Origin: Ifrita kowaldi
Taxonomy: Eukaryota; Chordata; Aves; Passeriformes; Cinclosomatidae
Assembly (NCBI GenBank): GCA_013398055.1
Contig: VZRS01014304.1
Span: 62,001-126,000 of the forward strand
DNA: 64,000 bases
Direction of reading: 5' to 3'
The notes beneath the pieces were generated by a model. It did not search any database. It saw only the letters and a program-made list of their open reading frames with translations, and had not been told where the DNA came from. Position numbers and translations under genes: made by a program. Below, piece by piece: positions 53,201-64,000 of the stretch (within the stretch, counting starts at the first letter, position 1; each line of letters begins with the position of its first letter).

Positions 53201-56200
53201 CGATTGCTCGCTGTGCGGGGCTATGGGAGCTGCTCTGTTCCACCTCCCCCTGCAGCTGTGTGGGAGCCAGGAGCTCAGAGAAGGCACTTCCAACCAGCTG
53301 CTGAGGCCAGCAGAGCAGCACAGACAGCTTGGAGGGGCCATCAAACTCGTGGTCACTGTGAGGGTCCTTCAGGCCAAAAGATTTAAAGCAGCTCTGTCCA
53401 GCTGGACAACTGCAGGGCTGAGTGCCCACCATAAGCACTTTAAAGCACCTATATTTGGGATTTAATACCTCTTGGAGATACAGCTTTGTCAGAAATCAGA
53501 AGTCTGAGCAAGCTTGTCACCACCTTCACCCCTATCACAGTGAGAGTCTTCTCCTGCCAGGTGCTCAGGTCTTCTTTCATCCACCCCTGAGAAATCTGAT
53601 GCAATCACCGAAATAACACTCCTGAAAGCAGGGGAAAAATGTCTCTCATTGGGGCCTTCTTGACAGTAACAAAGAAATCCAACCCCCTATTTCCTAAAAT
53701 CAAGAACAAAGACTTAGAAGTAACTGAAACCTGGCACCTATATTTTGATAATATATTCTCCACCAAAAATGTTAGCAGCAAGGAGGATTATAATACAGTG
53801 TTATAAAGTATCTCAGCCATAGAATAACATAAATAGCAAACAAAGGACTTAGTGTGATGTGTTTCCATGTGGAGCTTACAGATCAGGTTCCCAGAGCTGT
53901 TGAGGTGCTCCTCAACTTCAGCAGCACTGAGAAACAAGCCCACCCAACATTCCCCACCCTGGTCTGGTGCTGGTGGGCTCCATGACTCAGACAGCTCATG
54001 CTCTCAAAAAGCAAGGGAACAAAATCATAAAGGCAGAGATAAATATAGCATATGCTGGGATCTCTGGCACCAGTACAAGGACACAGATCTGGGGTGTTGA
54101 AGTGCAAGACAGTGCTCTTTGCAGGCTAAGGACATGGGGTGTAACAGGAGCAGGGCATCCCGCATCTAATGCAAGTTAGCCCTATCTTGGTTTTAAAAAT
54201 AGCAAGTGTTAGAAACTGTGTATTCCTGCAAAAAGTTTACACTCAGGCATTTGTTGACAGGGATCTGGGAAGCCTGAGCTTTCTCCCAGCAGCTGCTGCT
54301 GCTGCTACAACCCACAGCACATCTTACAAGTTAAGGATGAGATTTTTTGCAAAGATACAGGACACCAGCACTTTTTTCACATGGCTTAACGACCCAATCC
54401 TGTATCTTACCTGCATTTTATACCACCTCAGCAGCGCCACCACCTACCAAGCCACACAGTGGCCCTGGGCCCCTGCGGGAGCATGATGTGGCTGGAGGCT
54501 GCTTCAGGAGCTGAAGTGGGAAAGCTGCAGGAGCACGGTGGCAGGGCAGGGCTAAGGGCCTGGAAAAAGAGATCCAGCCGTCATATGAACGTATCTGCTG
54601 TGCACAGAGAGGTAAGGTCTCGGCCCATTTCGTGAGGGCACACAGCTACATGTCCACAGGCACACATGCAGAAAGAAGGTAAACCTGAAGAGTAACACGG
54701 GCTAAAAATGCAAATTAAATTAAAGCCTTTCAATTTAAATTTAACATTGTCCAAGATCTTTATTAATGATTTTTAGGATGAAAACATGCCACACATCAGA
54801 TAACATGCCTTCTTCTGCATGGAGGCTCTGAAACAGCCATCCCCACTTTGCTCCTGCTTCCAAGAGGAATGAGTCTACCCCAGCACAGCCCTGAGACAAC
54901 ATGCTCAAACAAAAAGCCCACGATCTCTCCTGGCTGTGCTTCCTGCCTTCTCTCTGACCATCCCTGATCTGATTGCAACGGCCCCAAAAATGTGATGAGC
55001 AACGGCTACTCCCTCACCTTTTTTTTCACCAGCTCTGGTTGAAGTTTTCAGGGAAGGAGCCAGGCAAAAGACAGTGCTTGAAGGAAGTGGATTTTGCAAA
55101 TTAAACATACCTCTAACAACAGCATTCCAACTCTTTAAATATTTCCACAATCAGGTTTTGTGCAGAGTTAACTTGCACACACAGACATTTTAGCTCAGTT
55201 TCTTTGCATTATTCTTTAATATTATATACTCAGGATAAGCCTTCAATGTTTATCCAAGTTATATTCAAAAGTTACCTCTGAAATCTGATGGACATTGCAA
55301 ACCTGAAAAGGGGAACACAAAGGCAACTGTACATCAGATCCCTCATGGCAACCAAAACCATACCTGGGCTGCAGATCCAGGGACAGCCAAGCCAGCCTGT
55401 AAGAGCTTCCTGTGCTTTCTGGAAAGGTGGATAATGCACTGCTCTTCTCACTGCTCTCACATCCTCTGCTGGGCTCCTGTCATTTTAGGAAGGGCTGGTG
55501 AGCCCTATCATTGGCATAAGATAAGCAGGAGGCAGGGAGCTCTTAGTTTGGCATGAGGCCACAGTCACCTTAAAGTGTTTGCTTGAGCAGAGGCCAGAGC
55601 TCAGGTTTTTCAAGAAGGTGTTTACCCAGTTGGACCTGGCGCCTGGCACACCTGTAGAAGCAGGTGTTAACAGGCTCCTGTCATCTCCAAGTCAGGAGAT
55701 GCACAATAGTCTTCACTAAGCCATCCACCTTGTCAGAAATATAAAACAGTAAAATTACTCAAACAGTAGAAATAAATCTTAAGCATGAGTTAGTAGAGCA
55801 GCATATTCAAGATGTTTGCTGAGGTTGTAGATGATTTTCTTTTGTGTTTATTTTCCCCAGAAGTCAACAAATTCAACTGGTATTTGCCACACAGTGACCA
55901 TGCACGATGACCATAGTGGTCATATTTGAAAATGGCTGTATTAGGGCAATACAGTAAATCTACATTTTTCATACAGACATTCTTTATACACTTTTTGGCA
56001 TATTTAAACAGAGTCTCAATGTATTTATACAGCTTTGAAGACAGCATCTCCCCTTTTTCCAAAAGCCCTCCTGAACCCTGCTCAGCCACAGATGGTGTGA
56101 GGAGCACCCACAGTCATCACAAGTCCAGTTTTGGACTAAAAGCTGCCTCTCCCTCACACCCCATCTGTCTTCCCTTCACCATTTCAGTCCTGCACTGCAT

Positions 56201-56593
56201 AGGTAAAGTTCAAGGCTTAGCTGTGCTTTGCTTTCCTTGGAAAGTGCCCAGAACCACTCATCTTGCAGAAGGATTTGAGCACAGACACAGCTGCCACCAC
56301 TCCATGAGCTGTGCCATCATGGTTGCTTATTTTGGGAAGTCATAAGGGTCAACACACCATGGGAGCAACGTGAAGCTCCTTCTATGAGCAGGAAGATGGC
56401 TTTCTAAGGCATCTCCCCTGCCAGGCGAGTAATGGGAGTAATGATGACATCCTGTGTACCTCTGGAAACTTCCTAGAGCCTGTCCACTAACCAACACCAA
56501 TCACACACTTCCTGCAAGCATCCAAAACACAGGGTATTGCAGGAAAAAAGCACCTGAAACACAGGAAAGCCTTGCAATATCAGAGTAAAGAAA

Positions 56594-56640
56594 GGTGTGT
56601 GTATATATACATATATATATATATATATGTATATACACAT
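56594..56640. repeat. Quasi-palindromic GT/AT/AC microsatellite
   Basis: GT units, then TA units, ac, a long AT core, then gtatatacac. The ends are near reverse complements, so the whole tract can fold into a hairpin. Confidence 0.9.
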
Positions 56641-59600
56641 TTCACAAGAAATGTCTAATGGAGGTTAGCTCACACCCCAGGACCCATCCAGTTTTTTCCT
56701 GAATAACATCTAGAAGATTTAATCTTTTTTCTTGATTTTTTTGGGTTTTTTTGGCAAAGGGCTTCTTTTGGCCCCAAATACTTCTTGTACAGATCCCATT
56801 TCTACAAATACGTAACTCGCATGATATTTTTAAGTATTTTTAGGTTTAGAATAAACTCATTACTCTTATTCCTGTTGTGTGGCTGGTTAATATTTGTGAC
56901 TGGCCAATGCCATTTCTGGTCAGGGGAGACTTTTTTTCACAAAGCAAAACCAACACTGAATATAGTTGCTTTGTTTACAGACTTTATACTAGGATTCCTT
57001 CCCAAATACTTATCTGACATAAAAAACCTAGGGAGAGGATTTTCAGAAGTTCTTACTGACTTAGCCATGAGAGGTTAAAACCTCACACCCTGTGCTCAAG
57101 AGACTGGCATGGAGATGCCTGAGCAAATAGCAGCTTAGGCTCAAATACTCCTTCCCAAACACCATTTTGCAGCAGGCAAAATCATCTACATCTACATTTG
57201 CTCCTCTGCAGGTACATATTTTGCTCAACAAAGGCTTGCACCAGTAAAACTGGCTTTGTCAAGAAGAGATTGTTCGCTTTAAAGAGCTCACTCAACAGGT
57301 TCAAGAAGGATCTTCTTCCCCAGTCATGCAGATGATGAGGAGCAGAGACATGACAAATTAGCTTGAGAAAATGGAAGCCACTGAGTAATCCAAACCAGCA
57401 GATATAGCAATTTAGCTCCAATTTATACAAAATGGAAGATATAACAGGTGAAGGCAGCTTTAGTGAACTTGTGACATGTTCATCAGGACATGGTCAGTAT
57501 CTCTAAATAATCAGGACTGAAATTACAGGGTTATTTTTGTGAGAGGAAGAAAATGGAACAGTGCTGAAGGAGAAAAACACAGGTAGGAGGAACCAGTGGA
57601 AAAGTTCTAAATTCAAAACTGTCAGAGACAGCAAAGGAGGAAAAAAAGAGCAACTCCTCTTTGGACATAATTAATCCTGAACTTCCAGCTACACTGTAAG
57701 GTTAAAGCCAGCATCAAATTACTAAACGAAGTGAGGATGAAGAGAAATTTCTGCTAAAGGCATGCATATGCTAGTACATCCATTCACATGAGACCACCCT
57801 GAGATAAAATAAAGGGTGGAGGGTAAGAAAAGGGATGAAATTAGTCAAATGGGCCCAGGTTTGAGTTTGGTTTTTTGGGAAGGTTTGTATATGTACATAA
57901 GGAAAATCAAAGAAAAAAAAAGAAAAACATATAATGGAGAGTCAAGCGTAAGACAAGCTATAGAATACACAAATTTGGTATTTAATAGGGAAGCATAGTG
58001 AAAAAGGAAAGCTAAAGGAGATCATTGTCCATATGCAACTATATTTCACAGAAATTGGCAAAGATGGAAGGAACTTCAGTAGAGAATGCTAAAGCAGAAA
58101 TTTTGCCCAATGCACATTTCAGCTAGGCTGTGAAGCTCCCAAGGTACAGGAAAGTGCCAGCTATTTAAACACAGAGAAAGCTATTTATCTTCCCCTCATC
58201 TCTCTCTGCTTCCCAATCAAATCCAGCCTGACCAAATAGGGCATCAGTTCAGGCTAAATCTAGTACTAAAGACATGTTCACAACTACATCCTTCAGGGAC
58301 TGCATTATGCCCACCTAACTTCTAGAGCATCCACAGCCCAGTGAGGACACTGTTGCTGCAAGGGACTGATCCCTTTGCAATATCCCAACCTCTCTAAGAC
58401 AGAAAATTAACTTCTCACATCTTTAGTATTTCTTACTTACTTTTGAAATAAAAATATTCAAAAGTCTAAGGTGAGCCAGTAGCTAATGTACGAAATATTT
58501 AGCCTAACCTAAGGAGAGCAATTTAGTGAATCCAGGGATTCGGCAGAAGAACTCAGACTTAACTTGAAAATTACTTAAAAGTAACAGCAAAAAAACCCCT
58601 CATCTTCTGCAAGCTGAATGCTGTATCTGCCCTTTACCTTAATCCAGGACTGCACAGGACTGCCTGGCTCACATGCACTAAACCAGAGTGTGTGGGTGAC
58701 ACTGCAGACTGGCTGGAAAGTCTCCTTTCTGCAGTAGGAGTTACAGGGAGAGCAGGTGAACAGCTTTTTCAACTCAATTCTGTGCTTTTCATGGGCTGCT
58801 AAAGTGACCTTCAGACAGCAAGTACTGTATTCAGGAAGACAGTGTCCCCCCCCACACACACCATGGAGTCCACAGCCAAAACCAGACTTCCAGGCTCCAC
58901 AAAGCTTCAGGGAGTTGGGATTGAACCCAGCCTCTGTGAGTACTGCTGCAGGTGCAACTCATCTTAAACAAATATTTAACAAAAAACGCATTAAAGCAGT
59001 ACAAGAGGGAAGTTAAGTATTCTCTGAACAAGTTAAGTATTGTCAGAACACAGAGAATACCAGCGTAAAACACCATTATATCACCAGCTGCATTGCTGCC
59101 ACCATGAGAAAACCAAATATTGAAATAAGGAGAGCAGCACACATTCACATGTGGAGGATCTGTCCCAGACTGACCTATTTCAGCCGAGCCAAATACAGAA
59201 AGGAGCATTGTAGAGACAAACAAATGGGTCTGGATTAGATGACCAGGCAGCTCACTCCTGGGATTACATTCCTAAAGGGCACACAAAGGTCTGAGAATGC
59301 TGTGAAAGCGAGCACAGGACAGCGGGACAGCTTCCCTGGAACACAACGGGATGAGGGAGCGTGGCCATTCATCCCCAGCAGGGTACAGGTTACACACAGC
59401 CACAGGCACAGGCACAGCACTGCAGGGTGGGCTGGTGTGACCAGGGAGCTGAGGTGACACAGAGGCTGCAGAACAGTCGTTCCTGGTTATGGAATGCTGC
59501 TCCTCCCACACACCCTGGGGATGGAAAGGGGCTTATCCCTGCCTTCAACGCCCACCTGCAGCACAGTACTGACAGGAGCTTGTGTGCCTCCAAAAAGTCT

Positions 59601-59929
59601 TGTGTTGTCCATGCCCTCCAGCAGTGGCACCTTAGAAATCACTGCTTGCTTTTTCATTCCTTAAATTAACCGTGTACTACAAAGTGACTGATGTCATCAC
59701 AGAAGAGACCGAACCAAAAACATACATACACTACAATAAAGTAATGGAATTATTTAAAATATAATTCAAGTTCCTTGGGCTTCCAAAGCAATGAGACCCA
59801 CCCGCCTACCCCCAGTGATGCACCTGTGGCTATGAATCTGCCAAAAAGTGCTAACTCACTTCGTTCCAAGAAATCAGGTGTAGTTTTGATAGATAAGTAA
59901 CTGAAGTATGCAAGAAGCATTAGCACAAA
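56641..59929. other. Flank downstream of the GRAMD4-like gene, no gene seen
   Basis: A plus-strand AATAAA at 59735-59740 lies about 200 bp left of the presumed GRAMD4 3' end and could terminate a convergent transcript, but no coding exon was recognised upstream of it. Longest frame is 130 codons (58831-59223, minus), cysteine- and aromatic-rich, unrecognised. Confidence 0.45.
58846..58860. repeat. C8 then (CA)n tract
   Basis: A run of eight C followed by about four ACs. Confidence 0.85.
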
Positions 59930-62900
59930 GCATTTTTAGGTTTATTTAAATAAAAATTATAATTTATACAAGACTTTTTAAACAAACAAGATTTTCTTAA
60001 AAAATGTACAGGGCAAATAATTGCATTATTTCAATTATTCATACAGTATAAGTCTTTTGTCAAACAAAAGTTACACTGATAATGAATTATTTACAATTTC
60101 AAAATATAGACTCAAACTTCAGACATAAAAATTTTAACATCCATTATATTTCAATGATTAGTAGAAATTAAGCATCTGCCAAAATGTACAGAGTTCAATA
60201 AAAACTACCAATGTTTTCAAACAGGTTTAAGTAGCCAAAAAACAGGTACATCCTTTCATCTCTTCACAGTTGGGTAAAATCCCTTTTCTCTTTGTCTGCA
60301 GAAAGAGGGTAGAGTTTTGCTGCTGGCATCCTGTGTGATGTTGCTACTAATAAATAGCTTGTTTCATTCAATCTTGCCTCACAAAAGCTACAGTGCACAG
60401 AAAGGCATGATTTCATATTTCAGCTTGTTTCGCCTTTTGAATTTAAATGGTCACTAATAAAGAATTAGTCAGTTTTCATCTCCCTTTTTTACTGTCTTTA
60501 AAAGGGACTCAAACTAACCAACGAACTTCTAAAGAAGTTAAATCCAATTATGCATGAATGATCCAGACATCCACAGACATGAACAGAATTGCAAATATAA
60601 ACAGCAATCAGACAGACAGAATGACAAGAACATCACTTTCAGCTATGTAGAAGCACTTTACATTAAGTGTTCCGACCCAGCCTGTTTCTGAAGTGCACCA
60701 GGCTGTACTGCAAAACTAACTAGGAAGATTGGAATTTAAGGTGAGAGCTTCAGTGTAATTACACAAGTCAAGTATATATTTACTCATTGCCCATCGCCTC
60801 CTGCCCTCCAGACCTGGGAGGGTGCAGCAGGAGAAAAGCGTGAGCAAACACACGAAGGTTACCCTCAGTCTCTGAAGTCACGGACACCACGGGAGCAGTT
60901 GTGCAGCAGGGAACCGGATAACCCAATGTAAAGTGAAATTTGCAAAATATGTACACAGATGTCTGTCAATTATATTACAACTCTAATTAAAAAAAAAAAA
61001 GAAATCCAGTCTGTTTTCTCTGTATCAGAACCAATGTTGCATTGCAGTTTGCACTAGGTTTACTGCTCCAAGCATCGCTAACTTTTAAGTTCACACTGTG
61101 AAAGTGTGGATTCATTTCAAACGTCAGCACACAGATTTTATAAGACGCTTCTCACTTCTTTGCTCAGAAAATAGATTTTAAGAACGTATTGTACACGAGG
61201 CATTTCAGTCTGGGAAAAGGATAAAGACAACTTTTCTCCCTCTCCGAAGCCTAGGTATGGTTAATTGTCCTGGCACCATCAGTATAGATCCTATAGCTCC
61301 TCCAGGAACCAGAATCTAGGACAACCCTGTAACAAGGGTCAACCAGTGAAGGGTGGGAGGGGGAGGAGGTAATAAGTGCAAGTCAACTGATTTCCTACTG
61401 AAACTGCTGTTATGATCAGAGTGAAGGTATAAATTACACTTGAAAAATGATACAAAAATAAGAAAAAGAGCATGCTCTCTGTAAAAAATATAGTTTTCTG
61501 TTTCTTCAAAAAAAAAGGATAACCTTAAAACACACCCAAGGGACTTTTTTCTTAAGACAAAATGAATGAATCTGATCAAGATTTATGTAACATTAAGCCA
61601 TTTTAATGCCTATTTGTTAGCCACACTTACAATTCAAGGAAGATTCTAGAAAGGAAAGCCAAATTATAATATGTAGCAATTACAAAAAAGAAATTAACTG
61701 ATTTTAAAGTAGTTTTGATGAGAAAGATTTAAGATCAAGAATTTTTACTTAAACATATAATCTGAATGTGTAAAGTTATGAAACCATACACTGTCAAGCT
61801 ACATCCACTTTGAACGGTGGCAAAACGGATTTCCCACCAGCTTCACTTATATTTGAAGTTTCCAGGCCCTGAGTTACAGCATACCAAAGGTGGTGTTAAA
61901 AATGCACCCATTTTTCAGACATGTTCAAGTGCTACACTAAAGCGAGAACTTGAAAATTGCATTTTAGCCATTACAGTGGTTTCTCCCCTGTTCTTGCTTA
62001 CATTTCCACCCAGGGCACACTCCATCAGTACTTCACTTTACAATACTCAACCAAATTATTGTATTCATCAGTACTTCTTCATATCAAATTTATATTAAGT
62101 TCTTATATCCCACCTCTTCATGGCCAGACTAAAATAAGGTTTGTACAGTTTGCCACCTTCATCATTACTCCTGCATTTATTGACACACTTTAATTTAGAA
62201 CTGTGCTAACAGTTAAACACCCTTTGGTGTTTGCTACCCCTCTCCCTCCTTCATTTTACCACTTTCCCTATAAAGAAAGGAAATTCCCGTTTAAAAAAAA
62301 CAGAGAAAAAAATCCATGAAATTAAGTCCCATTTTTACATAAGAATTTGCATCTCCATTGCTTTTTTTTTAGGGCCATTCACACAATGTCTGGAGACATC
62401 CATACTACTCAACTCTAAAAGACACAGCAAAGGAAAAGACACTCTGGAAGGCTTAGCATAACTCCTACTGTGCTTTCAGGAAAATGCAAATAAAGTTCTA
62501 AACCTCTCAGATGGGTGCTTTATATAGAGTATAAAAGCTTTCTAATATTAAAGACAAAGGTCAGTATGTGCTTTGCTGCTAGACAGGCCTGAGAGAGTTT
62601 AGAGGAGTGCAGCCTTCCTGTTTTATCTGGCAGTTTGGTTTAATTGTTACCAAAATTTAATTCTGCAAGGGGGAAGACAGAAGCACACCAATGCTCCTCA
62701 AATTATGCTTTGAGACAAATTAGTGCTTTCAGTTGCTATATTATAGCAGGTTTTTATTGACACTCAAGAGAAGAGTCAAATTAAAAAAGGTCACATCTGA
62801 GTTCAGTTTAATTACTCTCACCTCCCCCAACACAAAAAGCCTCCAAGTCTTTAATGCATTAACATACAAATGCCTTGTACATGCAACATGTACAACAGCT

Positions 62901-63699
62901 GAGCCCTTCTAGGACAAGTACCTATAGAAATATAATTACATGATGCCTAACATTTTAGGAATAACATTTTGGTGCCCTCTTTTATAAAAAGTATCTGCCT
63001 GCCTTCCTTCCTCTTACTTTGGTTAATGAGGAAAGGAAAATACAGTTACGAACTTTCTCCTCCAATTCACTGTACAAGTAATTTAAACATCTTTATGCAT
63101 GAAAAATTGAAGTTAACCAAACCAGTAAAACATCCTTCCGCAATGCAAAAATTAGCAAGAAGAAGTTATTTTAAATGCAGTTGTAAATATGGAAATACTA
63201 AGATGCTAATACTTCCTTGGTGTTGCTATCAGTTTTAATAAAGGACCCAATTAAAAACTCCAGGCTGAAGAAGGAGACTTCAGGCTGCTGCTGTCATCAT
63301 TCTCACATTTCGGGGAAAAACAACTAAGATAAAGGGACAAATGTATCCCTAGTGACATCAGTGGAGATAAAGGGATCAATCTGTTATACAGTCAGGTCTC
63401 TGAGCATCTTCCCAGCTTTTAATGTCAGTAAATAAACATTAAAAGTGCTTAATGTGCAAGGCTAATAGTGATGATAGCACTTTCACTGTTTTGTTTCATT
63501 TGGTTTTTTTTGTCTTTTTTTTACAAAAACCTTAAAAACAAACATGAAGGCATATATAAAATACACTTGGTTTATGTAACAGATAGAATATAAACCACCA
63601 GACAAGAAAAATTATTGCAAAATAGATGAGGATGTTCATTTTTTCCACTACCAAGTCATACAATAAGAAAGTTTCCTTTAGCTCTTCCAAGATAAGACA
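59930..63699 (-). other. GRAMD4: Probable 3' UTR of the GRAMD4-like gene
   Basis: Starting directly after the TAG stop and running left, about 3.75 kb of AT-rich sequence has no recognisable repeats and no frame with conserved features. It ends near a minus-strand AATAAA (59941-59946), where base composition changes back to the mixed, more GC-rich texture of the flank. A Pumilio-type element (TGTAAATA on the minus strand) lies at 60088-60095. A possible proximal poly(A) signal (AATAAA on the minus strand) lies at 62753-62758. The exact 3' end and lack of introns are inferred; the transcript may stop earlier. Confidence 0.55.
59941..59946 (-). promoter_or_regulatory. Candidate distal poly(A) signal of the GRAMD4-like transcript
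   Basis: TTTATT on the plus strand gives AATAAA on the minus strand, at the left boundary of the AT-rich 3' UTR-like stretch. Cleavage would be expected about 10-30 nt further left. Position and the composition change support it; hexamers of this kind are common by chance in AT-rich DNA. Confidence 0.4.
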
Positions 63700-63801
63700 C
63701 TAGCTTTCGCTGCTGGATGGTGCAGATGTTATTTTCATGTATTGGCTGAAAATTGTCTCAAAAGCTTCATCTCTGTGTACCATGGCACCAAACACCAAAG
63801 G
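63700..63801 (-). CDS. GRAMD4: Terminal coding exon of a GRAMD4-like GRAM-domain protein (partial, C-terminal 33 residues)
   Basis: On the minus strand a pyrimidine-rich tract ending in ATTTAG forms a splice acceptor immediately before 63801. The exon is exactly 102 nt, in phase 0: 33 codons then TAG at 63702-63700. It begins PLVFGAMVHRDEAF, continues with ETIFSQYMKI and ends in a short serine-rich tail (SAPSSSES). A V/L-F-G/A...RDEAF...I pattern near the end of the domain is typical of GRAM domains, and the string matches my recollection of the vertebrate GRAMD4 C-terminus, where the GRAM domain is the last domain. GRAMD4 is described as a membrane-associated ER/mitochondrial protein linked to E2F1-dependent apoptosis (family knowledge). 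All upstream exons lie beyond the window. Assignment rests on memory of the family; another GRAM protein is the main alternative. Confidence 0.72.
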   Translation of the reverse strand, partial: PLVFGAMVHRDEAFETIFSQYMKITSAPSSSES

Positions 63802-64000
63802 CTAAATGACACAAAAAAACACATCATGTCAATACACAAAGAATTTCCTCTAGGTATATTTTTGTCAAGTCAATAGGAACAGGTTAATTGCACTAGAAAT
63901 GCATTGATAAATACAAAATAATCCTTTTCTCTACTAACTCCTTGACTATGTGGCATAGTTTCTAATATTTTTCACTTCGTTAAAAACTTCATCTGAGGGT
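63802..64000 (-). other. GRAMD4: Last intron (partial) of the GRAMD4-like gene
   Basis: Sequence upstream of the acceptor on the minus strand: AT-rich, with a T-run just before the AG at 63802-63803. No second exon is recognisable before the window edge. Confidence 0.55.

Larger units (their letters stand above)
43495..56593. other. Intergenic, no gene seen
   Basis: Scattered short frames (up to 136 codons at 51058-51468) without domains. A 13-bp direct repeat (ttttgggtttact) is at 48142-48154 and 48159-48171. A (CTG) run is at about 54291-54306. No exon of a neighbouring gene could be recognised. Confidence 0.5.

Noticed and set aside
59227..59275. CR1-like wording (ggattagatgacc ... gggattacattcct)
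   Set aside because: Only a short partial match to the CR1 3' end, with no upstream CR1 blocks and no terminal 8-bp repeat; chance similarity is equally likely.
60990..61001. A-run considered as a processed-pseudogene tail
   Set aside because: No coding-like sequence precedes it and no target duplication was found; it lies inside the presumed 3' UTR.
1..64000. tRNA, rRNA, known miRNA hairpins, CRISPR arrays
   Set aside because: No B-box-like GGTTCRA motif in tRNA context, no rRNA core, no miRNA seed-containing hairpin I recognise, and no regularly spaced direct repeats.

Overview
The window looks like avian nuclear DNA that is almost entirely non-coding. Three pieces of evidence point to a bird: 5'-truncated CR1 retrotransposon tails with the typical bird 3' end (about 31970-32106, 42203-42363, 43225-43494), one compact solo LTR (13621-14215), and otherwise very sparse interspersed repeats. 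No operons, bacterial-type genes, CRISPR arrays or tRNA genes are visible. Nearly all open frames are short, overlap on both strands and lack conserved motifs, as expected by chance.

Only one gene is supported. At the right edge, on the minus strand, 63700-63801 reads as the last coding exon of a GRAM-domain protein. It has a clean splice acceptor, 33 codons and a TAG stop, and its residues (PLVFGAMVHRDEAF...) match my recollection of the GRAMD4 C-terminus. The AT-rich stretch from 63699 down to about 59930 is best read as its 3' UTR, with an AATAAA on the minus strand at 59941-59946. Sequence right of 63801 is the preceding intron.

Layout. 1-13.4 kb: gene-free, with microsatellites, a perfect 11-bp-arm palindrome (8895-8918), an exact 32-bp tandem duplication (8477-8540) and short telomere-like motifs (9970-10160). 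13.4-14.2 kb: an A/C-tract microsatellite, a small tandem duplication, then a minus-strand solo LTR with TG...CA ends and a near-perfect 6-bp target duplication. 14.2-31.9 kb: gene-free, with a pyrimidine-rich block carrying a strong minus-strand G-quadruplex motif (20268-20291), a degenerate internal duplication (about 23575-23885) and the longest chance ORF (25936-26640). 32-43.5 kb: the retrotransposon-rich part, with three plus-strand CR1 tails and an old, decayed L3/CR1-like LINE on the minus strand (about 39800-40650). 43.5-59.9 kb: gene-free, with AT microsatellites. 59.9-64 kb: the 3' end of the GRAMD4-like gene.

Functionally, the window is the downstream flank of one gene. The most noteworthy items are the LTR insertion with its target duplication, the ancient LINE, the G-quadruplex block, and the absence of a recognisable convergent neighbour (CERK in human, from memory). 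I did not find a convincing new biological system.
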